This document shows, one piece after another, positions 10,911 through 19,836 of a stretch of 64,000 nucleotides of DNA. This DNA is from Hoeflea sp. BAL378. Lineage in GTDB: Bacteria; Pseudomonadota; Alphaproteobacteria; Rhizobiales; Rhizobiaceae. The DNA is taken from NCBI RefSeq assembly GCF_000759435.1, contig NZ_JRJG01000015.1:1-64000 (forward strand), given 5' to 3'. Under the pieces are notes generated by a model. That model saw nothing but the letters and a program-made list of their open reading frames with translations. It searched no databases and was not told the origin of the DNA. Position numbers and translations under genes: made by a program. Every line of letters starts with the position of its first letter. Positions within the stretch are counted from its first letter, which is position 1.

Positions 10911-11017
10911 CCGGCGTTCCCCGTGACGTGTTGTCCGCGGGCGAGACTAGCCTGCCGGGAAGCCGGGAGATAGGGCCTGTTCCAGGACCCGCCATAGATC
11001 TGCACAGGCGACTGCGG

Positions 11018-11443
11018 TCAGAGCTTCTCCAGCACCGCGACGAAGGCCCGGGCGAAGTGGACCAGCCCCATCGTGTCCTCATCCGCTTCCACGGTGCGGA
11101 CACGGTCTCCGTCGGCGCTGAGCAGGACCAGGCCGAACCGCCCGCCATTGTCGCGCGACAGGCAGACAAGGGCGATCCGCTGGGCGTTCTCGATCAGTCC
11201 CGAGGCGGGCAGGTCGAACAGGAACTCCCCGCCCACCGTCCGCGCCGCCTGGCGCACGGCCTGGCCGAAGCCATGTTCGGCGATGTCGTTGAGATCGAGC
11301 GCCAGGTCGAGTTCGACCAGATCGAGCTGCATCGGCGCCGGGCTTTCCCCGTCGAATTCGAAGCCGGTGTCGGAGACCGGAGCGGCGCTCGGCCCGGAGG
11401 CGGGCGGTGTGGAGACGGGCACCGGCGTGCTGTCTGTCGTCAT
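11018..11443 (-). CDS. Hypothetical protein, 141 residues
   Basis: I do not recognise a family. The N-terminal 40 residues are Pro/Ser/Thr/Ala-rich and likely disordered. From about residue 45 an acidic segment (MQLDLVELDLALDLNDIAEHG) leads into an alternating strand/helix pattern (GEFLFDLPASGLIEN, RIALVCLSRD, RFGLVLLSADGDRV), suggesting a small globular domain. There is no signal peptide or membrane segment. The start at 11443 follows AAGGAGA; an upstream ATG at 11494 has no binding site. It stands divergent from the DUF1499 gene and may share its promoter region. Confidence 0.7.
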   Translation of the reverse strand: MTTDSTPVPVSTPPASGPSAAPVSDTGFEFDGESPAPMQLDLVELDLALDLNDIAEHGFGQAVRQAARTVGGEFLFDLPASGLIENAQRIALVCLSRDNGGRFGLVLLSADGDRVRTVEADEDTMGLVHFARAFVAVLEKL

Positions 11444-11623
11444 GGCGGATCTCCTTCGGCAAGCCACGCTTGTCCGGATTGATCGGCCCCCCATTCTTCA
11501 GGGTCGCTTTCAAGCATGGCTGAAGTGTGGCGCTTGCCGCCACCGCCCTGAGCGGCTAATGAAAACCACCTCAACCGGATGCGCATCCCGCGCGCCACCA
11601 GTCCCGGACACCTGGCCGCCGCC

Positions 11624-12532
11624 ATGCCCTTCCGCCCCCAACGACCGAGCTCCATCGCCGCCCGCTGGTCACGCAGGCTGGGCCGGTTCAGCCTGCTGCT
11701 GGCCTTCATGGCGGCGCTGCTGCACCGCGCCGGCATTCTGGTGCTGCCCAACGCGGTGGCCGCCATCCTGCTGGCGTCGTGCCTGGCGCTCATCGTGCTC
11801 GGCCTGGCGATGATCGGCTTCTTCATGCTGTGGCAGGTCGGGGCCAAGGGCGGACACGCCGCCTTCAGCGGCATGGTCATGGCGCTGATGGTTCTGGGCC
11901 CTGTCGGCTTCGCCGCCGGCCGCTACCTGACACTGCCCGCCATTCACGATGTCTCCACCGACATCGTCGACGCGCCGCAATGGATAGAGGAGCCGGTGAT
12001 TACCCCCTCCTGGCTGCCGCGATCGAACGGAGACGTTCCCGCCGCACGCGCGGCGCAGGCGATCGCCTATCCGCAGGTCGCCGGCCGGCGCTATGACGGG
12101 GCGATCGACCGGGTTCTCCAGGCGGTGCGCGGCGTCGCGGGAGATAACAAATGGACCCAGGTCGCCAATGTCGGCGCCGACCTGCTGGTGGACGGGCTTG
12201 AGCCGGCGCCCGAGACCGCCGAGGCCCCGCCTGCAACCACCGGCGAGGCCGATCCGGCGCGCGCGCCGGTGCCTGTTCCGCGGCCCGACATCGAGAACCA
12301 GCCGGTCGAGCCGATGCCGACCGATGCGCTGGTCCAGTACGAGACGAAGACGCTGGTCCTCGGCATTCCCCAGGATATCCTGGTCCGCCTGGTCGAGGAG
12401 GAGGAGACCACCTTCGTCGACATGCGGGTGGCGACCCGCGACGGCGATCACGATCTCGGCCTCAACGCCGCGCTGATCCGCTCGTTCCTGCATGATCTCG
12501 ACGTGCGCCTGCTCGGCATCGCCGGCGGCTGA
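11624..12532 (+). CDS. DUF1499 membrane protein
   Basis: The N-terminal 110 residues contain three hydrophobic segments (LLLAFMAALLHRAGILVL, AAILLASCLALIVLGLAMIGFFML, MVMALMVLGPVGFAAG), followed by the DUF1499 entry motif LPAIHDVSTDIVDAPQW. The C-terminal two thirds are soluble and polar, probably periplasmic, with a Pro/Glu-rich linker before a last globular part. Function is unknown. The start is uncertain: 11624 gives a sensible basic N-terminus, while an in-frame ATG at 11579 would add 15 residues; neither has a clear ribosome binding site. It converges with the MBL hydrolase gene 8 nt away. Confidence 0.8.
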   Translation: MPFRPQRPSSIAARWSRRLGRFSLLLAFMAALLHRAGILVLPNAVAAILLASCLALIVLGLAMIGFFMLWQVGAKGGHAAFSGMVMALMVLGPVGFAAGRYLTLPAIHDVSTDIVDAPQWIEEPVITPSWLPRSNGDVPAARAAQAIAYPQVAGRRYDGAIDRVLQAVRGVAGDNKWTQVANVGADLLVDGLEPAPETAEAPPATTGEADPARAPVPVPRPDIENQPVEPMPTDALVQYETKTLVLGIPQDILVRLVEEEETTFVDMRVATRDGDHDLGLNAALIRSFLHDLDVRLLGIAGG

Positions 12533-12540
12533 GGCTCCGA

Positions 12541-13449
12541 TCAGGCGGCGCGATACTCGCCCGTGATCGCCGGCGGACCGTCGGTCACCACCTCGCCGCG
12601 GCCGACCAGATCCTCGAGATGCGCCAGAACCGAAAGCGCCGCGGCCCCGTGCAGCCGCGGATCGGTGTCGCGGTAGATCGCCTTGACCATGTCGGCGATC
12701 AGCCGGTCGCCCTTTTCGACGCGGGCGAGGATGGCGCGCTCGCGCATCCGCCGGTGGGTCTTGAGCGCCCGCACGAACTGCCTGGGCTCCCGCACCGGCC
12801 CGCCATGGCCGGGCAGGTAGCTGCGGTCGTCGCGCGCGGCCAGCATGTCGAGCGAGGCCATGAAATCGCCCATGGCGCCATCGGGCGGCGCGATGATCGA
12901 GGTCGCCCAGGCCATCACATGGTCGCCCGAAAACACCAGTCCGGTCTCCTGAAGCGCGAACGCCGCGTGATTGGCGGTGTGGCCGGGCGTGTGCAGCGTC
13001 TCGATCGCCCAGCCGTCGCCCGCAATCACCGCGCCATGGCCTGCTGCGATGTCGGGAGCGAACTCCATGTCCGAGCTTTCGGCGAGCGGGTTGACCTCGC
13101 CCACATGCAGGGGCCGCGCCGCGCGGTGCGGGCCTTCGGCGACCACGACCGCCCCGGTCTCGGCCTTGAGCCTGGCCGCGAGCGGGGAATGGTCGCGGTG
13201 GGTGTGGGTGACGAAGATGTGGCTCACCGGCCGGCCGGCGATCGCCGCGCGCAGCGTGCGCCAGTGGCTCTCGTCCTCCGGCCCCGGATCGATCACCGCC
13301 AGCGTCTCGCGCCCCACCACATAGCTGTTGGTGCCATGGAAGGTGAGCGGCCCGGAATTGGGAGCCGTGACGCGCAGCACGTCCGCCGCCACCGGCACGG
13401 CCTGGCCATGGGCGGGCTCGAAGGCCTTGTCGAATTCGGGTTCGGTCAC
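12541..13449 (-). CDS. MBL-fold metallo-hydrolase (lactamase-B2/ribonuclease-like)
   Basis: The 302-residue protein has the metallo-beta-lactamase metal motif THTHRDHS, a downstream histidine in HTPGHTANH, the aspartate in VFSGDHVMAW and a final histidine in YLPGHGGPV, so the dinuclear zinc site is complete. The N-terminal SGPLTFHGTNSYVVG and the helical C-terminus (THRRMRERAIL) place it with glyoxalase II/LACTB2-like hydrolases. The substrate is unknown. I choose the GTG at 13449, preceded by CTGGAGA; the open frame upstream to 13674 is Arg/Pro-rich and unlikely to be translated. It is divergent from bioY. Confidence 0.86.
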   Translation of the reverse strand: MTEPEFDKAFEPAHGQAVPVAADVLRVTAPNSGPLTFHGTNSYVVGRETLAVIDPGPEDESHWRTLRAAIAGRPVSHIFVTHTHRDHSPLAARLKAETGAVVVAEGPHRAARPLHVGEVNPLAESSDMEFAPDIAAGHGAVIAGDGWAIETLHTPGHTANHAAFALQETGLVFSGDHVMAWATSIIAPPDGAMGDFMASLDMLAARDDRSYLPGHGGPVREPRQFVRALKTHRRMRERAILARVEKGDRLIADMVKAIYRDTDPRLHGAAALSVLAHLEDLVGRGEVVTDGPPAITGEYRAA

Positions 13450-13640
13450 GGATGTCTCCAGTCTCTCGGGCGGCCGGCGGCGGCCGTTTCGGCCGGAAGG
13501 CCGGGGTCCTGCGGCGGCCGATTGTGGACGGCCGGTGAATTGGGCCGGACTGTCTTGTTCTCGGGCCGCGAAGTCAATATACCGTTTTGTCATGCGCGGC
13601 TTGCAAAAGTCGCTCCCGCCAAACATCCGGAGACCGATCC

Positions 13641-14222
13641 ATGGCCATTGCCCCCGCCCGCTCGCTTGTCCCATCCCTTGCCCCGGAAAGCACGGTCGCC
13701 CGCTACGCCACCTATGGCGTGGCTATCCTGGCCGGCAGCCTGCTGATCGCCGTCGCCGGCAAGATCACCGTTCCGTTCTGGCCGGTTCCGGCGACGCTGC
13801 AGACGCTGGCGATCTTCATCATCGCCGCCGCCTTCGGCCGTAAGCTGGCGCTCGCCACGCTTGCCGCCTACATGGTCGAAGGCGCAATCGGCCTGCCGGT
13901 GTTCACCGGCGGCGGCGGGCTCGCCTATTTCGCCGGCCCCACCGGCGGCTATCTCGCCGGCTTCGTCGTCGCCGCCGGCCTCACCGGCTGGGCCGCCGAC
14001 CGCGGGCTCGACCGCAACGCGCTCAAGCTGTTCGCCGTCAATCTCGCCGGCGCCGCCATCATTCTGCTTCTCGGCGCCGCCTGGATCGCGCTCGCCTTCG
14101 GCCCCGACAAGGCGCTGGCCTGGGGCGTGGGTCCCTTCATCATCACCGACGTGATCAAGGCAGCCCTCGCCGCAGCCGTGGTGCCCGCAGGCTGGCAGAT
14201 CGCCACCCTGTTCCGCCGCTAG
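13641..14222 (+). CDS. bioY: Biotin transporter BioY
   Basis: BioY is the substrate-binding membrane (S) component of energy-coupling-factor biotin uptake; in many alphaproteobacteria it works alone or with separately encoded BioMN. The 193-residue protein has six hydrophobic segments and the family motifs TVPFWPVPATLQTL, GLPVFTGGGGLAYFAGPTGGYL and the C-terminal FIITDVIKAALAA. The ATG at 13641 follows CGGAGA at a good distance. No bioM or bioN is adjacent. A strong intrinsic terminator follows the gene. Confidence 0.94.
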   Translation: MAIAPARSLVPSLAPESTVARYATYGVAILAGSLLIAVAGKITVPFWPVPATLQTLAIFIIAAAFGRKLALATLAAYMVEGAIGLPVFTGGGGLAYFAGPTGGYLAGFVVAAGLTGWAADRGLDRNALKLFAVNLAGAAIILLLGAAWIALAFGPDKALAWGVGPFIITDVIKAALAAAVVPAGWQIATLFRR

Positions 14223-14271
14223 GATCAAGAGGCGCGGAGCCCCACCGGCTCCCGCTCGCTTTAAGCCACGA

Positions 14272-14302
14272 CCCGCCGGGCCCGCCGCCCGGCGGGTTTT
14301 TT
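14272..14302 (+). terminator. Rho-independent terminator after bioY
   Basis: A perfect 10-bp GC stem (CCCGCCGGGC at 14272-14281 and GCCCGGCGGG at 14287-14296) with a 5-nt loop is followed directly by six T residues. It lies 49 nt after the bioY stop. Confidence 0.9.
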
Positions 14303-14433
14303 CACGGCCAGATTCCTGGGCCGGCGGGATTTTCCGCGCTTGTGGTCCCTGCCGTCTTTTGCTATCCCCGCGAGGCTTCCGGATCATCGCCGGAACCAGG
14401 CCGGCCAACCCCAGGTTTGTCCGGCCGCACTGT

Positions 14434-14507
14434 TGGGGCGTAGCCAAGTGGTAAGGCAGTGGTTTTTGGTACCGCCATCCCTGGTTCGAATCCAGGCGCC
14501 CCAGCCA
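14434..14507 (+). tRNA. tRNA-Gln (anticodon TTG)
   Basis: A 74-nt cloverleaf: acceptor TGGGGCG pairs with CGCCCCA (14497-14503), discriminator G, encoded CCA at 14505-14507. The anticodon loop TTTTGGT reads TTG, and the T arm contains GGTTCGAATCC. It is followed by a T-rich stretch (TCTTTTTC) that may act as terminator. Confidence 0.96.
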
Positions 14508-14730
14508 GTCTCTTTTTCAAGCCCTTGAATCCAGGTATTCCGGCATGTCCGGATTGGCCGGGAGTCGGACAATGTCCCGCTTCAAGTCTGCGCAGTCCCG
14601 CTCAACCGCCGCGAAAGCAGGGCACTCGCACACCTCGCGTTCAGGCCGCGTGAACCCTCGGACCGCTCGCTGAGTTCACATTCAACCGCAGACGTCGAAG
14701 GCAGAGTGCCGTGACCGAAATGATCGCGCG

Positions 14731-15297
14731 TCACTTCCGGGAGGCGGTTTCGTCCTGTTCCTTGAAGACCTCCTGGGCGACCACGAGGACCTTGCGCGTC
14801 AGGTTGCGCAGGGTTTCCACCTCGGCGGCGCTCAAGCCGGCGAGGAGCCGGCGCTCGATCTCGATCGCGTAGGGCGCGATCGTCGCATAGACTTCGGTGC
14901 CGCGCTGGCTCAGCCGCAATACCACCTTGCGCCGGTCCTGCGTATCGGTGCGCCGGCTGATCATCCCGATCTTGTGCAGGTGGTTGATGGCGCGGGTGAC
15001 CTGGACCTGGTCCATGGCGGTATGCGCGGCGACCTCCTTGGCCGAGAGCGGCGCATGAATGGCGAGGTTCGCCATGACGCGCCATCCGGTCACCGAAAGT
15101 CCGAACCGGCTGCTGTAGAGATCCTCGAGATAAAGCGAGGCCTGGTTGGAGATGTAGGAGAACTGATAAGGCACCCAGTCATCGAGATTGAGGATGGCGG
15201 GAGCTTCGTGACGTTTTTCGCCAGCGGGGCTGTCAGGGGAATGGCCTGTTTGAGTCACGTTGTTTCCAATTGTCTTCGAACAAGATCGCGGATTCAT
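14731..15297 (-). CDS. MarR-family transcriptional regulator
   Basis: The winged helix-turn-helix runs from about residue 75 to 135 (GWRVMANLAIHAPLSAKEVAAHTAM, VQVTRAINHLHKIGMI, RRTDTQDRRKVVLRLSQRG), with helical dimerisation segments on both sides. It is the last gene of the minus-strand half of the aromatic catabolic locus and is the only regulator in it, so it probably controls both divergent units in response to an aromatic acid (inference). The start is uncertain: ATG 15297 is used here; a GTG at 15258 is also possible, and neither has a strong ribosome binding site. The inverted repeat at 15299-15322 may be an autoregulatory operator. Confidence 0.88.
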   Translation of the reverse strand: MNPRSCSKTIGNNVTQTGHSPDSPAGEKRHEAPAILNLDDWVPYQFSYISNQASLYLEDLYSSRFGLSVTGWRVMANLAIHAPLSAKEVAAHTAMDQVQVTRAINHLHKIGMISRRTDTQDRRKVVLRLSQRGTEVYATIAPYAIEIERRLLAGLSAAEVETLRNLTRKVLVVAQEVFKEQDETASRK

Positions 15298-15298
15298 T

Positions 15299-15322
15299 CA
15301 TATCGGCTTACCGGCCGATATG
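15299..15322. promoter_or_regulatory. Inverted repeat upstream of marR, candidate operator
   Basis: CATATCGG (15299-15306) and CCGATATG (15315-15322) form a perfect 8-bp inverted repeat with an 8-nt spacer, between ridA and the MarR gene. It could be a MarR-dimer site controlling marR itself, or a hairpin in the operon transcript. No second copy with the same sequence was seen upstream of the other island operons. Confidence 0.45.
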
Positions 15323-15349
15323 CCATCGAAGCCCGGCAACGCGCAGGGA

Positions 15350-15706
15350 TTATATTCTTACAGCAGCCGTGACCTGGATTTCCAGCTTCAGCCCCGGCAG
15401 AACGAGGGATGCCCCCACGGTTGCCCTCGCCGGCGGGCGCTGATCTTTCAGCCAATCCCGCCACAGCACATTGAACTCGGCAAAATCGTCGAGATCGACA
15501 AGCCATATGGAAGCGGTGAGGAGCCGTGAGCGGTCTGTCCCCGCTTGCGCGAGCAGATCGTCGATGCGCGCGAAAACCGCCCGGGCCTGGTCGGCGAACG
15601 GGGCGTTGCGGGCCTCCATCGCGACCTGGCCGGACAGATACGCAACGTCCTTGTGCATTGTGACGTCCGCCATCAGGGGGTTTTCGCCGATATGGGTGGG
15701 GCTCAT
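15350..15706 (-). CDS. RidA/YjgF/UK114 family enamine-imine deaminase
   Basis: The 118-residue protein has the RidA pattern: AYLSGQVAME near residue 22, the helix QARAVFARIDDLLAQAGTDRSRLL, the strand ASIWLVDLDDFAEFN, and PPARATVGASLVLPGLKLEIQVTA with the arginine that binds the carboxylate of the imine. RidA proteins hydrolyse reactive 2-imino acids, released by PLP enzymes and by flavin amino-acid oxidases. Position 19 nt after the FMN oxidase gene, with an AAGGAGC binding site, suggests that it clears an imine or enamine made by this pathway. Confidence 0.9.
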   Translation of the reverse strand: MSPTHIGENPLMADVTMHKDVAYLSGQVAMEARNAPFADQARAVFARIDDLLAQAGTDRSRLLTASIWLVDLDDFAEFNVLWRDWLKDQRPPARATVGASLVLPGLKLEIQVTAAVRI

Positions 15707-15725
15707 GCAAAGTGCTCCTTAAAGG

Positions 15726-17027
15726 TTAGTCGGCCTTGGCCGGCGCGGGCGGCAGGCGGGACATGTCCATCAAATGGTCGCGGGTCAGGTCCGAGACCCG
15801 CGGGACGCCGAGCAGCACCAGCGCCCGTTCCACTTCCGTCTTCAACAGGTGAATGACGTGATCGACGCCCGGCCGGCCGGCGGCGCCGACACCGTAAAGC
15901 GTGTTGCGGCCCATCAGCACGACATTCGCGCCCAGGGCCTTGGCCTTGAGAATGTCTGCGCCGCGGCGGAACCCACCGTCGCAGAAGATCGTCGGCGCGG
16001 GACCGACGGCATCGCGCACGCGCTCGAGGACGTGCAGGGAAGACACGGCGCCATCGAGCTGGCGGCCCCCGTGGTTTGACAGGATCAATCCGTCGGCGCC
16101 GGCCTTTACCGCCCTTTCGGCGTCCTCGGTGCTGAGCACGCCCTTGATGATGACCGGGCCGTCCCAGAGGTCGACAAACTCCTCCACGTCGTCCCAGGTC
16201 ACCGAAGGGTCGAGCTGTTCGCTCATGAACACCACCAGCCCTTGCGCGTTCCGGGCGGCCTTTGCGGCCGCCTCCACCATGTTCTCGGGTCTCGGCGCGC
16301 CGTTGGCCACCAGCCTGCCGATCCAGCCAGGCCGCTTCAGGGTGTCGAATGCGCTGCGGAGGGTGGGACGCAAGGGCAGGGTGAAATCGTTTCTGGGATC
16401 CCGCTCGCGGTTGCCCCCGGTGGCGCAATCCACGGTGATGACCAGAGCCTTGTAACCGGCCTTTTTGGCGCGGCTGACGAGCTCGCGGGAAAGGCCGCGA
16501 TCTCTGAAGATGTAGAGCTGGAACCAGAGTCCAGCACCGGCGCTTTCGGCCACCTCTTCGAGGCGGACACTGGAGACGGTGCTCAGGCAGAACGGAATAT
16601 TGGCGGCTTTTGCGCCCTGCGCAATGAGGGTTTCCGCCTTGGGCCAGGCGAGACCGGCAAGCCCGGTCGGCCCGATCCCGAAGGGCGCGTCATAGGTGTC
16701 GCCGAAGAGCTCCACCGACATGTCGACGCGGCTCACATCCACGCCGACCCTGTGGACGAAGCCCCAATTGTCGAACTGGGAGCGGTTGCGGCGGCGCGAG
16801 ATCTCCTGTTCCGCGGCGCCGTCGATGAAGTCGAAGACCGCCCTGGGCATGGCCTTCCTGGCGCGCGTGCGCATCTCCAGCACGTTCTGCACCTTGGCGA
16901 ACCGGCGCAGCGGAAGCCCGGCGGCCTGGGGATGCTGCGGCGCGGCCGGCGCGCGCGCCGGGGGATCCAGCGCAAGGCCGCCGGGCTGCGCGTCGATCCT
17001 GTCGGGGGCTTGGGTCTCATCCATCAT
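15726..17027 (-). CDS. FMN-dependent alpha-hydroxy-acid oxidase/dehydrogenase (LldD family)
   Basis: The 433-residue protein oxidises an L-2-hydroxy acid to a 2-oxo acid with FMN. Family landmarks are FDFIDGAAEQEISRRRN, PFGIGPTGLAGLAWP, FQLYIFRDRG, ALVITVDCATGGNRERD, the catalytic base and arginine in LSNHGGRQLDGA, and the FMN-phosphate segment IFCDGGFRRGADILKA with LMGRNTLYG. An extra N-terminal stretch of about 40 Pro/Ala-rich residues precedes the domain. The start overlaps the stop of the ABC ATPase (ATGA). Lactate, mandelate and glycolate enzymes share this fold. Its place beside 4-hydroxyphenylpyruvate dioxygenase suggests 4-hydroxyphenyllactate as substrate, giving 4-hydroxyphenylpyruvate (inference). 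Confidence 0.87.
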   Translation of the reverse strand: MMDETQAPDRIDAQPGGLALDPPARAPAAPQHPQAAGLPLRRFAKVQNVLEMRTRARKAMPRAVFDFIDGAAEQEISRRRNRSQFDNWGFVHRVGVDVSRVDMSVELFGDTYDAPFGIGPTGLAGLAWPKAETLIAQGAKAANIPFCLSTVSSVRLEEVAESAGAGLWFQLYIFRDRGLSRELVSRAKKAGYKALVITVDCATGGNRERDPRNDFTLPLRPTLRSAFDTLKRPGWIGRLVANGAPRPENMVEAAAKAARNAQGLVVFMSEQLDPSVTWDDVEEFVDLWDGPVIIKGVLSTEDAERAVKAGADGLILSNHGGRQLDGAVSSLHVLERVRDAVGPAPTIFCDGGFRRGADILKAKALGANVVLMGRNTLYGVGAAGRPGVDHVIHLLKTEVERALVLLGVPRVSDLTRDHLMDMSRLPPAPAKAD

Positions 17028-17824
17028 GCCGGCTCCAGAAGCATGGAATCATCGTCGACCTCGCGGCCGCGGACCTGCTTGAACAGATCCAGCAGCCCCC
17101 GGACGCCGAGGTCGGCGCGTTCCTGGGTTGAAAGATCGAACATGACCTGCCCCTCATGCAGCATGACGGTGCGGGTCCCGTGCGCGAGCGCCTGCGCCAT
17201 GGAATGGGTGACCATCAGCACCGTGAGCGCGTCGCGTTCCGCAAAAGTATCGGTGAGCTCGAGGACCTTTTCGGCCGCCCCCGGATCAAGCGCCGCGGTA
17301 TGCTCGTCGAGAAGCAGGGCGCGGTTGGGCACGAGACAGGCCATCAGCAGGCTGAGCGCCTGCCGCTGCCCGCCGGACAGCAGGCCGACGCGGTCGTTGA
17401 GGCGGCTTTCGAGGCCAAGCCCCAGTTCGGCGAGGCGGTCTTTCCATTCGGCGATCTTCGCCTTTGGGGTTCCCGTGCGGATTCCCCTCGCGCGTGTCCG
17501 GTTGGCGGCGATGGCGAGATTTTCAAGGATCGTCAGCGTCTCGCAGGTGCCGGTGCGCGGGTCCTGAAAGACCCGGCCCAACTGGCGGGCGCGCCTGGAG
17601 GCGTTGGCCCTGGTCACGTCCTGCCCGTCGATCAGCACCTGCCCGCGGGCAGGCGACACATCGCCTGCGAACGCGCCCAGAAGCGTGGATTTGCCCGCGC
17701 CATTGGTGCCGATGACGGTGACGAATTCGCCCGTGCGGATGGTCAGGGACAAGCCTTTGACGGCGCGGTTTTCAAGGGCCGTGCCGGGATTGAACACGAC
17801 ATCGATGTTCCTGGCCTCAAGCAT
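17024..17824 (-). CDS. ABC transporter ATPase, TrpXYZ-type importer
   Basis: The 266-residue ATPase has Walker A GTNGAGKSTLL near residue 42, the signature LLSGGQRQALSLLMA near 150, Walker B ALLLDEHTAALDP, and the switch histidine in MVTHSMAQAL. It is closest in character to ATPases of the YckABC/TrpXYZ group that pair with a DUF534 binding protein. The start at 17824 lies in the end of the permease gene (8-nt overlap ATGCTTGA); an upstream in-frame ATG at 17854 would overlap more. The importer probably supplies the substrate of the neighbouring aromatic pathway. Confidence 0.9.
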   Translation of the reverse strand: MLEARNIDVVFNPGTALENRAVKGLSLTIRTGEFVTVIGTNGAGKSTLLGAFAGDVSPARGQVLIDGQDVTRANASRRARQLGRVFQDPRTGTCETLTILENLAIAANRTRARGIRTGTPKAKIAEWKDRLAELGLGLESRLNDRVGLLSGGQRQALSLLMACLVPNRALLLDEHTAALDPGAAEKVLELTDTFAERDALTVLMVTHSMAQALAHGTRTVMLHEGQVMFDLSTQERADLGVRGLLDLFKQVRGREVDDDSMLLEPA

Positions 17825-18746
17825 TGCCTTGTTGCTCCTTCTTGGATGCCGCACGCGCCGCCCTGAGTTTCGGAAAGGACGATCCGCGGGCGCGGGCCAG
17901 CGACAGGGCGAGCACGATGAGGAGGGCGGTGACGAGATTGAGGTCCTGCGCCCGCAACCCGATCTGATCGAGGTTGAGTGCGAATGCGAGGACGATCCGG
18001 TAGATCAGACTGCCGACAATGGCGCTCAGCGTGGCAAGAAGCACGGTGCGTGGCGAGATGATCGTCTCGCCGACGATCACGGCGGCGAGGCCGACAATGA
18101 TGATGCCGATGCCCATGCCGACATCGGCGAAGCCTTGCGACTGGGCAAACAGCGCACCGGCCAGCGCCGTGTAGGAGTTGGAGATGCCGAGCCCCAGCGG
18201 CAGCATCCGGTTGCGGTCGATGCCTTGGGCGGAGGCCATGCGCGCATTGGCGCCCGCGGCGCGCAGCGCCAGCCCGATCTCGGTTGCCAGGAACCAGTCC
18301 AGCACCAGCTTGCCGGCGGCCACGACGACCGCCAGGGCAACCGGTATGGTCATGTAGCTGGGGGCGGAGAGGGCCTTGAGCGGAGAGAACACGGTTTCCG
18401 AAGACAGCAGCGGAAGGTTGGGACGCCCCATGATCCGCAGATTGATGGAAAACAGGGCCAGCATCACCAGGATGCTGGCGAGCAGGTTCAAGATGTTCAG
18501 GCGTATGTGCAGTGTCGCGGTTATGTAGCCTGCGACGAACCCCGCGGCGACGGCGATCGCCGTCGCCAGAAACGGGTTGACGCCGGAGGTGATGAGCACG
18601 GCGGCGACCGCCGCGCCCAGCGGAAAGCTCCCATCGACGGTAAGGTCGGGGAAATCGAGAACGCGGAAGGAAAGATACACCCCGATGGCGACGAGGCCGA
18701 AGATCAATCCGGCCTCGACCGCGCCCATGAAAGCATAGAATGTCAT
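17817..18746 (-). CDS. ABC transporter permease, TrpXYZ-type importer
   Basis: The 309-residue permease is of the branched-chain/ribose type (BPD_transp_2 fold), with about eight to nine hydrophobic segments. Typical stretches are LIFGLVAIGVYLSFRVLDFPDLTVDGSF at the N-terminus, the cytoplasmic loop EIGLALRAAGANARMASAQGI that contacts the ATPase, and FADVGMGIGIIIVGLAAVIVGE. It lies between the binding-protein and ATPase genes. One permease gene implies a homodimer in the membrane. Confidence 0.9.
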   Translation of the reverse strand: MTFYAFMGAVEAGLIFGLVAIGVYLSFRVLDFPDLTVDGSFPLGAAVAAVLITSGVNPFLATAIAVAAGFVAGYITATLHIRLNILNLLASILVMLALFSINLRIMGRPNLPLLSSETVFSPLKALSAPSYMTIPVALAVVVAAGKLVLDWFLATEIGLALRAAGANARMASAQGIDRNRMLPLGLGISNSYTALAGALFAQSQGFADVGMGIGIIIVGLAAVIVGETIISPRTVLLATLSAIVGSLIYRIVLAFALNLDQIGLRAQDLNLVTALLIVLALSLARARGSSFPKLRAARAASKKEQQGNA

Positions 18747-18774
18747 GTCAAAGGCCTTGCTCTGGTCTGTTGAT

Positions 18775-19740
18775 TTATTCGATCACCCGGGTGGCTTCCG
18801 CCAGCAGGTCGTCGGGCAGGCTGATGCCCATCTCCTCGGCCGCGCCCGGATTGACGTAGAGTTCGAGCTTGTCGATGAAGCGGACCGGGATATCGGCGGG
18901 GTTCTCGCCGTTGAGGATCCTCACCGCGGACTCGCCGGCGGCAACGCCGATGTCGTAATAGCTGAAGCCGAGCGCCGCGATGGCGCCGCGTTCGACGACG
19001 GTGGTGTCGGCGGCGATGACGGGGATGTCCGCTTCGCCCCCGATGCGGGCGACGGACTCGAAGGCGCTGACGACCGTGGAATCGGTCGGCACATAGATGG
19101 CGTCGACCTTGCCCACGAGGCTGCGCGCGGCATCGAGAACGGCCGACGACTGGATGGCTGTCGCCTCGACAACCTCAAGGCCGAGCTTTGTGGCCTCGGC
19201 CCTCAATTCCTCGACGAGGGCGACGGAGTTGGCTTCTCCGCCATTATAGACGATCCCGATGGTCTTTGCCTCGGGCACGATGCGCTTGACCAGTTGGAGA
19301 TGCCTGTCGACCGGCGTCTTGTCGCTCGAGCCGGTCAGATTGCGGCCCGGTTTCTCATTGGAATCCACCAGACCCGCGGCGAGCGGGTCGGTGATGGCCG
19401 CGAAGACGATGGGGATGTCCGAGGTCGCGCTCATGGCGGTCTGCGCGCTCGGCGTCGAGATGGCGACGATCAGATCGGGGCTGTCGCCGACGAACTTCTG
19501 ATTGATCTGCGCCTGGGTGGTCATGTTGCCCTGGGCGCTCTGGACCTCGAGATCAAGATTTTCGCCTTCGACGAACCCCGCCGCCTTCAGCGTGTCGATC
19601 ACGCCGTCCCGCGCGGCGTCGATCGCGGGGTGGTCGACGATATAGCTGAGCTTCACGCTCACCTTGTCTTGGGCGAGGACGGACAGGGTCGAGGCGAAAA
19701 GCGCTGATGCGGCCAGTGTCGCCAACATTTTGACATTCAT
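18775..19740 (-). CDS. ABC transporter substrate-binding protein (TrpX/DUF534 family)
   Basis: This 321-residue periplasmic protein has a signal peptide (MLATLAASALFASTLSVLAQ) and the DUF534 pattern: KLSYIVDHPAIDAARDGVIDTLKAAGFVEGENL, then DLIVAISTPSAQTAMSATSDIPIVFAAITDPLAAGLV (spread over residues about 85-125), and IPVIAADTTVVERGAIAALGFSYYDIGV. Members characterised in Gram-positive bacteria bind tryptophan or tyrosine. Position directly after the hppD gene and before the FMN oxidase favours an aromatic amino or hydroxy acid as ligand. Confidence 0.9.
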   Translation of the reverse strand: MNVKMLATLAASALFASTLSVLAQDKVSVKLSYIVDHPAIDAARDGVIDTLKAAGFVEGENLDLEVQSAQGNMTTQAQINQKFVGDSPDLIVAISTPSAQTAMSATSDIPIVFAAITDPLAAGLVDSNEKPGRNLTGSSDKTPVDRHLQLVKRIVPEAKTIGIVYNGGEANSVALVEELRAEATKLGLEVVEATAIQSSAVLDAARSLVGKVDAIYVPTDSTVVSAFESVARIGGEADIPVIAADTTVVERGAIAALGFSYYDIGVAAGESAVRILNGENPADIPVRFIDKLELYVNPGAAEEMGISLPDDLLAEATRVIE

Positions 19741-19836
19741 GATGCTGCTCCCTTTGGTGATGGTGATGTCTTGGACGGTCGCGACGGGGTGCGCGACCGC
19801 GGTGCTTCCCGTTGGACTTCAGACAAGGGCGGGTCG

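Noticed and set aside
19777-19798. Dyad GGTCGCG / CGCGACC as terminator of hppD
   Set aside because: Only 7 bp with no T-run, and the following importer genes are probably in the same transcript.
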